From Ancrocorticia sp047602305 (GTDB lineage: Bacteria; Actinomycetota; Actinomycetes; Actinomycetales; Actinomycetaceae): 64,000 nt of DNA. Numbering within the stretch: position 1 is the stretch's first letter; every line of letters begins with the position of its first letter. The stretch is taken from the NCBI GenBank assembly GCA_047602305.1, contig JASGHO010000001.1:3286001-3350000 (forward strand), in the 5' to 3' direction. Shown piece after piece: positions 9,411-17,692 of the stretch. Position numbers and translations under genes: made by a program. A model generated the notes under the pieces. That model had not been told where the DNA came from and did not search any database. It saw nothing but the letters and a program-made list of their open reading frames with translations.

Positions 9411-9647
9411 GAGATCGCGCCAATAGGTCATGGCCTGCTACGGATGTCACGGAATCTTGCCTGACTGCGTTATCCTCCTCACCGGCACCACCAGTGCCGA
9501 TTCGTCGTGGGGACAAGCCCACAGCCAGCTTCCTGGTTCTCGGTCGTGAGTACAAGTACTCACACCTCGAACTGCGTCGCTGTCCGCCTTGCCAGTCAAG
9601 CCCCGCACCATCCTCGCGACGGCCGAACCTCTTGGCACAACCTCTAA
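9408..9647 (+). mobile_element. MITE-like element, copy A (core 9411-9644, flanked by TAA repeats)
   Basis: The 234-bp core starts GAGATCGCGCCAATAGG. Its other end, reverse-complemented, reads GAGGTTGTGCCAAGAGG, giving imperfect terminal inverted repeats. TAA lies on both sides (9408-9410 and 9645-9647), like a 3-bp target duplication, and the left TAA is the stop codon of the cyclase gene. A nearly identical element lies in opposite orientation at 43104-43262. Copy A has about 75 extra bases (roughly 9508-9582) that hold the hairpin GTGAGTAC/GTACTCAC at 9546-9563. No transposase is encoded. Confidence 0.6.
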
Positions 9648-9847
9648 GCCTGAAGCCATCGGTGGATTGAGAGCCGGGGCGCGAGTAGCTTGTTTCGGGA
9701 ATTTTCGATGGAAGAACTTTCCGCGTGATCTCTTCGCCTGGCGTGTCTTGTTGCGCTACCGGGAAATCCGCTATCTATCAAGCAATTTCGAGACACGTTT
9801 GTGTGATTGCCTCGACTTAACCTTGACGCTTGGCATAGCATTCAAGT
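9648..9847 (+). promoter_or_regulatory. Upstream region of the response regulator, possible leaderless promoter
   Basis: The spacer is more AT-rich than its surroundings. TCGACT (9812-9817) and TAGCAT (9836-9841), 18 bases apart, could serve as -35 and -10 boxes. That would place the transcription start at or next to GTG 9848, where no ribosome site is visible, so the mRNA may be leaderless. Nothing else is recognisable here. Confidence 0.3.
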
Positions 9848-10525
9848 GTGACAAACTTACTGCTTGTTGAAGACGACACCGCCATCTCCGGTCCGCTCAT
9901 GCGGGCGCTGGCGCGCGAAGGTTACAACGTTGAGCTCGCTGAGCTGGGACGTGATGCCTTGGCGGCCATGGAACGTGGCATCGATATGGCGATTCTTGAC
10001 CTCGGTTTGCCGGATATGGATGGCCTTGATGTGGCCCGCCAGGCCCGTGCCCACGGCTGGGATTTCCCGATTCTTATCCTCACCGCGCGGACGGAGGAGG
10101 TGGACATGGTTGTTGGCCTCGATGCCGGGGCTGACGATTACGTGACGAAGCCGTTCCGCCTTGCTGAACTCATGGCGCGCGTGCGGGCACTCTTGCGGCG
10201 CTCCGAGAGCGTTGAGAGCAGCGAAATGATCAAGGCGCAGGATGTTCACGTGGACATTGCCGCCCATCGTGCCTTCCTGGCCAAGAATGAACTCCAGCTC
10301 ACCGGCAAGGAGTTCGATCTGTTGACCATCCTGGTCCGCCAGGCTGGGTCCGTGGTTTCCCGCGAGGAGCTCATGCAAGAGGTGTGGGGAACTCAGGGCG
10401 ACGATTCCACGAAGAAGCTGGACATGCACATCTCGTGGCTGCGGCGAAAGCTTGGCGACGACGTCTCCGACCCGCGCTACATCGTCACCGTGCGCGGGAT
10501 GGGTTTCCGTTTCGAAAAGGGGTAG
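9848..10525 (+). CDS. OmpR/PhoB-family response regulator
   Basis: The 225-residue protein has a receiver domain (about 1-118) with the acidic pair in VEDDT, phospho-acceptor Asp in AILDLGLPD, Thr in ILTAR and Lys in VTKPFR. The C-terminal winged helix follows (about 125-225, LTGKEFDLLTILVRQAG and the wing RGMGFRFEKG). It starts with GTG and is followed after 6 bases by its histidine kinase. The signal and targets are unknown; the pair resembles common actinobacterial systems of the PhoP/TcrX kind. Confidence 0.93.
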   Translation: MTNLLLVEDDTAISGPLMRALAREGYNVELAELGRDALAAMERGIDMAILDLGLPDMDGLDVARQARAHGWDFPILILTARTEEVDMVVGLDAGADDYVTKPFRLAELMARVRALLRRSESVESSEMIKAQDVHVDIAAHRAFLAKNELQLTGKEFDLLTILVRQAGSVVSREELMQEVWGTQGDDSTKKLDMHISWLRRKLGDDVSDPRYIVTVRGMGFRFEKG

Positions 10526-10531
10526 CTCCCA

Positions 10532-11848
10532 GTGCGGCGGCGCGCCATCCAAATGACCACCTCCGCGGTTGCGGTGGCGGTGCTTCTGCTTGGTATCCCG
10601 GGCATCGTCCTGGGAGTTACTCTCATCTGGCACAACGCCACGGCCTCGGTCGAGGGACGTGCTGTTGAGCTGGCCACCGTGGTGGAACAGCGCTATGAGG
10701 CAGGCAGTGGCATCTCACAACTGCTGCTGGAACGCTATGCCTATGCGCGGGCTGATTACGAGGCACACGTCGAGGTGTCCTCGCCTGAGGGCCAGCTTGA
10801 AGCCGGTCCCAGCATTGACAGTGGTCAGCGCACCATCCGGCACGCCGTCGTGACGGGAAGTACGCGGGTGATGGTGGAGATCCCACGTGAAGCTGTGCTC
10901 ATGAGCATGGGGTACTTCGCCGCGCTCAGTGTTGCTCTCATCCTCTTCTCCTTCGGTATCGGCGTGGTTGTGGCGCTGAAGCAGTCGCGTCGGCTCTCGG
11001 CCCCGCTCATCTACCTTGCGGCTGCCGCTGAGCAGCTCGGTGCGGGCCAGACGCGGCCACAGATGGAGAAATCGGGCATCGAGGAGATCGACCTCGTCTA
11101 CGAGGAACTGGTTCGCACAGCAGACCGCATGGCAGGCCGGATCTCCGCCGAACGGCAGTTCAGCGCCGACGCCTCGCACCAGCTGCGCACCCCTCTTACG
11201 GCGCTCTCCATGCGCCTGGAGGAAATCCAATACCTGACGGACGATCCCGAGATCGCCGAAGAAGCGGGTAGCTGCCTGGAGCAGGTGGAACGCCTCGCCG
11301 GGGTTGTGGAGGATCTGCTGGCGGTCTCGCGCTCCGAAGCCGCCGGTAACGCCGAGGCCGTGCGTATCGGCCCCATCTTCGATCAGCAGCGCGACGAGTG
11401 GGCGCGCAGCTTCAAAAAGGCCGGGCGTGCCCTCACATTCTCTGACGAAGCTGGCGTGGCGGTGCTCGTCAACCCCGGTTCGCTCGCCCAAATCGTCGCC
11501 ACACTCATCGAAAACTCGCTCAAGTACGGCGCGGGGGAGACGTCCGTCCGCTCCCGCAAAATGGGCCGCGGCGTCATTATCGAAGTATCCGACGAAGGCA
11601 AGGGCGTGGACAAGGAGTTCATCGACGCCATCTTCATGAAGGGATTCTCCACCGGCGGCTCCACCGGTATCGGTTTGCCACTGGCCAAGTCTCTCGCCGA
11701 GGCCGACGGCGGCCGGTTGGAACTTACTCAGAGCAGCCCACCGGTGTTCTCGCTCGCCTTGAACGCCGTTCCCCAGGCGCTCAACCCGGACCGGATTCTT
11801 CCCCCGGGATCCATCATTACTGTGGGCTCACGACGCAAGCGGCGGTGA
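10532..11848 (+). CDS. Membrane sensor histidine kinase
   Basis: The GTG-started, 438-residue protein has a first membrane segment at about 7-30, an extracellular sensor loop of about 90 residues, a second membrane segment at about 125-150, HAMP (about 150-200), and a HisKA phospho-acceptor box FSADASHQLRTPLTAL. The ATPase domain shows the N box LIENSLKYGAG, the G1 box DEGKGVDKEF and the G2 box STGIGLPLAKSLAEADGG. It would phosphorylate the response regulator encoded just upstream. The C-terminal tail after the ATPase domain is short and basic. Confidence 0.92.
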   Translation: MRRRAIQMTTSAVAVAVLLLGIPGIVLGVTLIWHNATASVEGRAVELATVVEQRYEAGSGISQLLLERYAYARADYEAHVEVSSPEGQLEAGPSIDSGQRTIRHAVVTGSTRVMVEIPREAVLMSMGYFAALSVALILFSFGIGVVVALKQSRRLSAPLIYLAAAAEQLGAGQTRPQMEKSGIEEIDLVYEELVRTADRMAGRISAERQFSADASHQLRTPLTALSMRLEEIQYLTDDPEIAEEAGSCLEQVERLAGVVEDLLAVSRSEAAGNAEAVRIGPIFDQQRDEWARSFKKAGRALTFSDEAGVAVLVNPGSLAQIVATLIENSLKYGAGETSVRSRKMGRGVIIEVSDEGKGVDKEFIDAIFMKGFSTGGSTGIGLPLAKSLAEADGGRLELTQSSPPVFSLALNAVPQALNPDRILPPGSIITVGSRRKRR

Positions 11849-11943
11849 ATCGGGGGAGCGGACGCCGTCGTCGGGCATCTTCGATGACAGGCGACTTCCT
11901 CATCCAGGGGGCAAGCCCGCAGTGGATTTCGTCAACCTCAGTC

Positions 11944-12004
11944 GTAAACGCGAGCGTTTACACTTCGCTTTTCCTCATCCTTACTCGTGAGCGCCAGCGC
12001 TCAC
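11944..12004. terminator. Two related 8-bp hairpins between convergent genes
   Basis: GTAAACGC/GCGTTTAC (11944-11951, 11954-11961) and GTGAGCGC/GCGCTCAC (11987-11994, 11997-12004) are perfect stems with 2-base loops. Each is followed by ACTTCG, and the first then by CTTTTCC. They lie between the ends of the histidine kinase and GtrA genes and probably act as terminators. A third hairpin of the same form (GTGAGTAC/GTACTCAC, then ACCTCG) lies inside the MITE-like element at 9546. Confidence 0.5.
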
Positions 12005-12026
12005 ACTTCGGATTTCGTCGTCGTTA

Positions 12027-12506
12027 TTATTTGTCGTCGGAATCGAAGACGACGTAGCGGTACATGACGTAACGGAACGCAGTACCGAGCACCAGGCCCA
12101 CGACGTTCGCCGAGATGTTGTCCGCAAACTGCGAACGCAAGCCAAGGCCGTAACGCGACACCCACAGGCAGGCGAGCGCGATGAGCATGCCACCCAGGTT
12201 GACCAGCACGAACATGGCAAATTCGCGCATTTTGGCGGAGGTGCGCTTCGTGCGGAAAGTCCACAGGCGATTCGTCACCCAGGAGAAGATCACCGCGATG
12301 GAAACCGAGATGACTTTCGCGACCATCGACTGATCGCCGGGAAGAGTGACCAGATCCGAGTGCGCCAGAAGGTTGAACAGGCCGACGTCGACGACGTAGG
12401 AACCCAAACCAACGATACAGAAGCGAGTAAACTCGACCAACCATTCCCTGAAGGACTGTCCCTTGAGGAGGCGTTGGACGATATTGCGAGATGACGGCAC
12501 CCGCAT
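12027..12506 (-). CDS. GtrA family membrane protein
   Basis: The 159-residue protein has four hydrophobic segments and the GtrA hallmarks (FCIVGLGSYVVDVGLFNLL near the N-terminus, NRLWTF in the middle, FRYVMYRYVVF at the end). GtrA proteins are thought to help move lipid-linked sugars across the membrane for glycan decoration. It is divergent from purK with 26 bases between start codons. A GtrA-purK-purE grouping is also known in Mycobacterium (Rv3277-Rv3275c). The likely partner is one of the polyprenyl-phosphate glycosyltransferases in this window. Confidence 0.88.
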   Translation of the reverse strand: MRVPSSRNIVQRLLKGQSFREWLVEFTRFCIVGLGSYVVDVGLFNLLAHSDLVTLPGDQSMVAKVISVSIAVIFSWVTNRLWTFRTKRTSAKMREFAMFVLVNLGGMLIALACLWVSRYGLGLRSQFADNISANVVGLVLGTAFRYVMYRYVVFDSDDK

Positions 12507-12532
12507 AGTCTACCGCTGGGTAGTCTGGGGGC

Positions 12533-13810
12533 GTGAGCATCCAACATGTTGTCGGAACCGGAGCAGAACAAGCAGCGCCACGAGTCGGCGTGATAGGCGG
12601 CGGGCAACTCGCGCGCATGATGCAAGAATCGGCGGTGGCGCTGGGAATCCAGCTGCATGCCCTCGTGGAAGCAGCGGACGGATCGGCTGGCCAAGTGATC
12701 CCGCGCTCGGTAGTGGGCGGTGCGAGCGACCGCGCACTCATCATGGAACTGGCGCAAGGCGTGGACGCACTGACCGTGGAACACGAGCACGTGCCCGATG
12801 AAATCCTGGCGGAAGCCGCGCAGATCGTGCCGGTACGGCCGGGCGCACACGCGCTGAAATACGCCCAGGACAAGATTGCCATGCGAAGCAAAATGGACGA
12901 GCTGGGCATCCCCGGGCCGCGCTGGTTCGTGGCCCGGAGCGTCGCGGAGGTCGACGCGGCGATTGAATCACTCGGCGGAGTGGCGATCGCCAAGACCCCG
13001 CGTGACGGCTACGACGGCAAGGGCGTGCGGGTGGTGCGGTCCGCGAATGAGATTGTGGACTGGCTTGGTTTGGGTGCTGTTGGTGGCGCTGTTGGTGCTG
13101 TTGGTGCTGTTGGTGCTGTTGGTGCTGACGGCGAGGGTGCGGGTGGCGGCGCAGATGCCACGAGCGCTACGGGCGCCGAGATTCTTATTGAAGAGAAGAT
13201 CCCCTTCGTCAGTGAAGCCGCGCAGTTGGTGGCGCGCCGGCCCTCGGGGGATATCGCCGCGTGGCCCGTGGTAGAGACCATCCAGGAGCAGGGAACCTGC
13301 TTCGAAGTGATTGCCCCGGCCCCCGATGTGGACGCGGCGCTCGCGGAGCAGATTCGCGAGATTGGCCAGAAAGTTGCCGAGGAGCTCGACGTGGTGGGTA
13401 TCCTCGCCGTCGAACTCTTCCTGGCTCCCGGGCCTGATGGAAGGTTGGCGCCCTACGTCAACGAACTTGCCATGCGGCCCCACAACTCGGGGCACTGGAC
13501 CATCGAGGGCGCGCAGACGAGCCAGTTCGAGCAGCATGTGCGGGCGGTGCTTGATTTGCCGCTCGGCGGAGTGGAGCCGCTCGCGCCGTGGTCTGTCATG
13601 GTCAATGTGCTTGGCAGTGAGCTAGCGGACCCGCGCGTCGCATACCCGCAGGTGATGGCCGCCTGCCCGCAGGCGAAAATCCACATGTACGGCAAGGCGG
13701 TGGCACCCCGGCGCAAGATTGGGCACGTCACCGTGCTGGGAAATGATCTAGGTGAGACGCGCCGGGTGGCGCTGGAAGCGGCAGCGATGCTGCGAGGGGA
13801 GAAGGCATGA
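12533..13810 (+). CDS. purK: 5-(carboxyamino)imidazole ribonucleotide synthase (PurK)
   Basis: An ATP-grasp enzyme of 425 residues that carboxylates AIR to N5-CAIR in purine synthesis. It shows the N-terminal GVIGGGQLARMMQESA loop, TVEHEHVPDE, TPRDGYDGKG, EEKIPF, VELFL and the C-terminal NELAMRPHNSGHWTIEGA. A Gly/Ala/Val-rich insert sits at about residues 180-212, encoded by a 9-bp repeat at 13073-13128. It falls in the ATP-grasp lid region and looks like a recent expansion that keeps the frame. It starts with GTG and overlaps purE by four bases (ATGA). Confidence 0.93.
   Translation: MSIQHVVGTGAEQAAPRVGVIGGGQLARMMQESAVALGIQLHALVEAADGSAGQVIPRSVVGGASDRALIMELAQGVDALTVEHEHVPDEILAEAAQIVPVRPGAHALKYAQDKIAMRSKMDELGIPGPRWFVARSVAEVDAAIESLGGVAIAKTPRDGYDGKGVRVVRSANEIVDWLGLGAVGGAVGAVGAVGAVGADGEGAGGGADATSATGAEILIEEKIPFVSEAAQLVARRPSGDIAAWPVVETIQEQGTCFEVIAPAPDVDAALAEQIREIGQKVAEELDVVGILAVELFLAPGPDGRLAPYVNELAMRPHNSGHWTIEGAQTSQFEQHVRAVLDLPLGGVEPLAPWSVMVNVLGSELADPRVAYPQVMAACPQAKIHMYGKAVAPRRKIGHVTVLGNDLGETRRVALEAAAMLRGEKA
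13073..13128 (+). repeat. 9-bp in-frame tandem repeat inside purK
   Basis: Units of GGTGCTGTT, one of them a 12-base variant, encode Gly-Ala-Val repeats. The unit length is a multiple of three, so changes in copy number would not break the frame. Confidence 0.85.
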
Positions 13811-14478
13811 TGGCCGAAAATGTCGAGGATAAAGTCAGCGGCGCTGCAGAAGGCGGCGCTGAAGCAAACGTGAGTGCCGAGGTGAGCACGCGCGAGGCTA
13901 ACGTGGGTACGGAGGATAACCTGGGTGCCGAGGTGAGCACGCGCGAGGCTAACGTGGGTGCTGAGGATAACGCGGGTGCCGAGAAGAAGGCGCTCGTGGG
14001 CATCGTGATGGGTTCGGATTCTGACTGGAACGTCATGTCGGAGGCTGCCAAGGTCCTCGACGAGTTCGGGATTGCCTATGAGGCGGACGTGGTGTCCGCT
14101 CACCGCATGCCCGAGGACATGGTGACCTACGGGCGTGAGGCTGCTGCGCGCGGGCTGCGCGTCATTATCGCGGGAGCCGGTGGCGCAGCCCACCTGCCCG
14201 GCATGATGGCCGCCCTGACCCCGCTACCGGTGGTGGGCGTACCGGTGCCGCTGAAGTACCTCGACGGCATGGACTCGCTGCTCTCGATCGTGCAGATGCC
14301 TGCGGGCGTTCCCGTGGCCACGGCGTCCATCGGCGGAGCGCGTAACGCGGGCCTTCTCGCAGCGCGCATCCTCGGTACCGCGGATCCGGCGATCCTGGAG
14401 GCCATGGAAGAATTCCAACGTGACCTCCGTCAGATGGCTGTGGACAAGGGCGCCGCCCTCAAGGAGCGCCTGGGCTGA
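13807..14478 (+). CDS. purE: 5-(carboxyamino)imidazole ribonucleotide mutase (PurE)
   Basis: The C-terminal 160 residues are a standard class I PurE, which converts N5-CAIR to CAIR: GIVMGSDSDWNVM, the active-site His in SAHRMPEDM, AGAGGAAHLPGMMAALT and the closing LPVVGVPVPLK. Before it lies an extra N-terminal segment of about 60 residues made of 17-residue repeats (AEVSTREANVGTEDNLG), encoded by a 51-bp tandem repeat (13874-13980). No role for this acidic extension is known to me; it may be a tether or simply tolerated. The start ATG overlaps the purK stop. Confidence 0.93.
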   Translation: MMAENVEDKVSGAAEGGAEANVSAEVSTREANVGTEDNLGAEVSTREANVGAEDNAGAEKKALVGIVMGSDSDWNVMSEAAKVLDEFGIAYEADVVSAHRMPEDMVTYGREAAARGLRVIIAGAGGAAHLPGMMAALTPLPVVGVPVPLKYLDGMDSLLSIVQMPAGVPVATASIGGARNAGLLAARILGTADPAILEAMEEFQRDLRQMAVDKGAALKERLG

Positions 14479-14508
14479 CTTTACCCATCAACGCTCAGAG
14501 GTATCACT

Positions 14509-14700
14509 AAAGGATTGAGTTTCTCGGAAAGGATTGAGTGCGTGGACGCGGCAAAATGCCTCAATCCTTTCCAAAAAGCTCAACCCTTTCCAAAAGACTC
14601 AATCCTTTGGGCAAGTTGCACGGCCCGCCCGAAGGACATGTTGCACGGCCCGCCCGAAGGACATGTTGCACGGCCCGCCCGAAGGACTCAATTCTTTTGG
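14509..14700 (+). repeat. 102-bp 19-mer repeat element, copy 1, plus a 25-bp tandem array
   Basis: Units are AAAGGATTGAG (14509) and GGAAAGGATTGAG (14526), then on the other side CTCAATCCTTTCC (14560), CTCAACCCTTTCC (14579) and CTCAATCCTTTGG (14598); unit spacing is 19 bases and the centre is 21 bases. The left units can pair with the right ones to make a long hairpin. A 25-bp tandem repeat (about three copies, 14616-14686) and one more right-hand unit (14687) follow. It lies between the convergent purE and LCP genes. Confidence 0.85.
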
Positions 14701-14766
14701 AGTGTTGTATGTGCTCCATCGGTTTCTGGGGAGAGTGAAAGCGCCCCGTGCTGAACTACTGCCAGC

Positions 14767-16200
14767 TCACTGCTGGAAGTCGGCGCTGGTGAGTTGCCCG
14801 TCTCGCATGCGAGTGAAGAAGTCATCCACGAGATCGGGGTCGAGAAGGACCGCCACCTGACCGGACTCGGTCCAGTGCTCAAGGGTGGCGATTGGCGGTG
14901 TGCCCATCAGGCCGCCGTCGCCCATGACGTTGCGCAACCCGAGCCCGGCCTTGCCGATATCAAGTAGCGAGGTGTCCTCATCACCGGTGAGGTTGGCGGC
15001 TGCCTTGCCCACCAGGGTGTACTGCCGTACTGGGTTGATGAGTGTGGCCGGGGATGCGGCCTTGCCGATGAGCTTCGTGACCACTTGCCGCTGGCGCATG
15101 GTACGGCCGATGTCCCCGAGGGGATCCGAGTAGCGCATGCGGGAGAACGCGAGCGCGGTGTGCCCGTTGACGTCGTGACATCCGGGCTGCCATTCGAGCC
15201 CGGAGAAGTCGTCGTGGACCACTTCGTAGTCGAGGCACAGGTTGATGCCGCCGACGCCGTCGACAAGATCCTGTACGCCGAACATGGAGATTTCAAGGTA
15301 GTGGTCTACCGTCATGCCCGAGAGATTCTCGACCGTCTCAACAAGTAGCTCCGGGCCCCCAATAGCGAAGGCCGCGTTGATCTTGTCCTCGCCGTAGCCG
15401 GGAATTTCCACCCAGCTATCGCGCGGCAGCGACACCAGTGCCGGCGCACCAGAATCGGGAACCTGAAGGAGCATGAGGGTGTCCGCACGTTGGCCCTCGG
15501 TCCCGTCGTTGATGGCCTCCTCCTGGCGCTTGTCCGATCCTACGATGAGGTAGGTGGTGCCGGGAGTGTTACTAGCTCCGCTCAACGCGCTGAGATGTTC
15601 CATCTTCGAGTTGCCATATTGAAGGAGGAACAGCGGCCAGCCGACGACGGCGACGAGCAACACCACGAGAATGCTGACGATCCAGCGGCGAGGGCGGCGG
15701 CGCTTGCGAGGGTTAATGAGGGGGTCTCCTTGATGTGGAGAAGCTGGGTGCGAGGGGCCGGAGGGTCCTGAAGGAGCGGTGGCGCCCGCGGGGCCAGTGG
15801 GACTAATAGAGCCAGGACTAATGTGGCCAGCGGGACCAATGGGGCCGACGGGACCAGACGAAAGCCCTTGTGCCAGCGCACCTTGCGCGGGTAGGTGGCT
15901 GGCGGCACGCTGAGGACTATGCGCTTGCGGAGCGACAGGTTGCGCTTGCGGAGCGACAGGTTGCGCTGCGGGCCGAGCGGATCGGCCCTGTCGAGGAGTG
16001 AAGATAGGTGCGGCAGCGGAAGCCTCCGCGGCGTAAGAAGCTTCTGGGGACTGGGAGCTGGGAGCGCCCTGCCGACGAGAGAGGGGGCCAGAAGTGTACC
16101 AGGCATCGGGGATACGTCCACGTCCGACTTGCACGGCTCCGCGGGCTGTTGGGCGAGTGCCATATCCGCGAGGCTCAAAAGAAGGGGGTTGAGAGCTCAT
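14767..16200 (-). CDS. LytR-CpsA-Psr (LCP) family glycopolymer-peptidoglycan ligase
   Basis: The 477-residue protein starts with about 165 cytoplasmic residues rich in Pro, Gln, Ala and Ser (short repeats such as AQPVAPQ), then RKRRRPRR and one membrane anchor (about 172-195). The LCP domain follows: TYLIVGSDKRQ, RADTLML, SLPRDSWVEIPGYG with the conserved Arg/Asp, NAAFAIGG, VDGVGGI and ALAFSRMRY. LCP enzymes move glycans from a polyprenyl carrier onto peptidoglycan outside the membrane. A second LCP gene lies just upstream on the same strand with a 14-base gap, so the two probably share a promoter. Confidence 0.92.
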   Translation of the reverse strand: MSSQPPSFEPRGYGTRPTARGAVQVGRGRIPDAWYTSGPLSRRQGAPSSQSPEASYAAEASAAAPIFTPRQGRSARPAAQPVAPQAQPVAPQAHSPQRAASHLPAQGALAQGLSSGPVGPIGPAGHISPGSISPTGPAGATAPSGPSGPSHPASPHQGDPLINPRKRRRPRRWIVSILVVLLVAVVGWPLFLLQYGNSKMEHLSALSGASNTPGTTYLIVGSDKRQEEAINDGTEGQRADTLMLLQVPDSGAPALVSLPRDSWVEIPGYGEDKINAAFAIGGPELLVETVENLSGMTVDHYLEISMFGVQDLVDGVGGINLCLDYEVVHDDFSGLEWQPGCHDVNGHTALAFSRMRYSDPLGDIGRTMRQRQVVTKLIGKAASPATLINPVRQYTLVGKAAANLTGDEDTSLLDIGKAGLGLRNVMGDGGLMGTPPIATLEHWTESGQVAVLLDPDLVDDFFTRMRDGQLTSADFQQ

Positions 16201-16214
16201 GTCAGTTGGGTTTC

Positions 16215-17492
16215 CTACGGCTTAGCAACGTCTCGGTTGCAATCGGGTGCGGTGGGAGTCTCATCCACCTGTGATTCTAGGTCTGTCGGAATAGGGGCCT
16301 GCGTGGTGGGTGCCTGTGTAGCGGGAGATTCGACTCCAGCATCCACCGGCACTTCGGGCTGGGCGGTGTTAAGCGTCAAATCTTGAATGGAGATTTTGCC
16401 AAACTCATCTGTGCTGGAGGCGACGGGGTGGTCCTTGGCAATAGCGTTCCAGAGGACCTCCGCATCGGGGAGGGTGATAACACGATCTCCGGCGGGTTCC
16501 CAAGGAGTAGTAATGAATTGGATGTTGGCAAGATCAATGTTGCGCAACGAGTTGGCGAGACCGGCAATGGTGGGAATATCTCCCAGCCCCTCACTCGTGT
16601 CAAGGTTGGCGGTGGCGGCTTGCAGGATGCGATAGAGCCGGGGCATGTCCGTGAACAGGTTCATGTTCTTGGCCTCGTTGAGGATGGCGAACACGAGTTC
16701 CTGCTGGCGGCCAATACGGCCGATGTCCGAGCCATCGCCGACGGCGTAGCGGGCGCGCGCGAGTGCGAGCGATTGCTGTCCATCAAGAAGGCGGCAGCCT
16801 GCCGGCACATCGAGTCCGGCGAAATCGTCGTAGAGCGGTTCCTCGAAGTACATGGGAATGCCGCCCAAGGCGTTGACGATGTCCTGGAAGGAGGCGAAGT
16901 TGATGACCACGTAGCCGTCGAGCTTGACCTTGGTGAGTGCTTCAACCGTTTTCATCGAGCACGCCGCCGCGGAGGCCACGTCACCCGTTTGCCCTCCGGT
17001 GGAGAAGGCGAAGTTGAACTGGTCGTACCATCCCTCGGTGGTGAAGGTCTTGGAGTAGTCCTCGCCTTCTCGGACCGTGCACGAGGGGATATCCACCAGT
17101 AGATCGCGCGGGATCGAGACAACTTCGACGCGGCTGCGATCCTTGCTGACATGGAAGAGCATGGTGGTATCCGCGCGCATCCCGGCGGTGATACCGAGTT
17201 CGCCGGATCCATCAATGTCCGAGTCACCTTCACGGATATCGGAACCGAGGACGAGGATGTTGATGGGGCGGCCCGCTGCCGCATCAATGGGGCCGGATCC
17301 ATTGCGATCAAGAAGATTATCGATGTTGGTCTGATTGATGTTGCTCTGCAAACTATGCCACGCGGTGGCAGCCGCGCTGCCGAAAATCAGCGCCAGCGCA
17401 AGGAATACAAGGAGAGCCACGCGGCCGATATGACGGTTGCGTGGTCCTACGAGAAGATGCGCTTCTGCGCGGCGATTGCTCACGTTCCCCAT
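16215..17492 (-). CDS. LCP family glycopolymer-peptidoglycan ligase
   Basis: ATG 17492 (MGNVSNRRAEAH) is preferred over an upstream frame extension. The 425-residue protein has a short basic cytoplasmic tail, one membrane segment (about 25-47), and an LCP domain with INILVLGSDIREGDSD, ADTTMLFHVS, SIPRDLLVDIPSC, FNFAFSTGG, VNALGGIPMYF and LARARYAVGDGSDIGRI. A Thr/Pro-rich tail (VPVDAGVESPATQAP) ends the chain. Together with the next LCP gene and the divergent wbbL, it probably attaches a rhamnose-linked glycan to the wall. Confidence 0.92.
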   Translation of the reverse strand: MGNVSNRRAEAHLLVGPRNRHIGRVALLVFLALALIFGSAAATAWHSLQSNINQTNIDNLLDRNGSGPIDAAAGRPINILVLGSDIREGDSDIDGSGELGITAGMRADTTMLFHVSKDRSRVEVVSIPRDLLVDIPSCTVREGEDYSKTFTTEGWYDQFNFAFSTGGQTGDVASAAACSMKTVEALTKVKLDGYVVINFASFQDIVNALGGIPMYFEEPLYDDFAGLDVPAGCRLLDGQQSLALARARYAVGDGSDIGRIGRQQELVFAILNEAKNMNLFTDMPRLYRILQAATANLDTSEGLGDIPTIAGLANSLRNIDLANIQFITTPWEPAGDRVITLPDAEVLWNAIAKDHPVASSTDEFGKISIQDLTLNTAQPEVPVDAGVESPATQAPTTQAPIPTDLESQVDETPTAPDCNRDVAKP

Positions 17493-17614
17493 AATACGGT
17501 GCCGATGACCTGGTCTACGTGGACCTATGGTGTGATTCTCAGTTGTACTATTTTGCCCATGATAATCCCAGCATTCCTTGCTATCTGACCTTCTCCAAGG
17601 GCCCACTACCACTC

Positions 17615-17655
17615 CTGGAGTCAGGTTGTCACGTCCATCTGGAGTCAGGTAGTCT
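17615..17655 (+). promoter_or_regulatory. Possible wbbL promoter with a 16-bp direct repeat
   Basis: CTGGAGTCAGGTTGTC (17615) and CTGGAGTCAGGTAGTC (17639) repeat at 24 bases. They embed TTGTCA (17626-17631) and TAGTCT (17650-17655), which are 18 bases apart and could be -35 and -10 boxes. The repeat could therefore be an operator for wbbL, the divergent LCP gene, or both. Confidence 0.4.
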
Positions 17656-17692
17656 CTCAGAACTTTCCCAGTTGAACCGATAGGCTTGGCCT

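Noticed and set aside
9447..9659. Small ORFs inside the two MITE-like copies as genes
   Set aside because: They start and end differently in the two copies and lack ribosome sites; any similarity follows from the shared DNA.
14509..14610. The 19-mer array as a CRISPR
   Set aside because: Gaps between units are only about 6 bases, units are inverted around a centre, and there are no unique spacers or cas genes.
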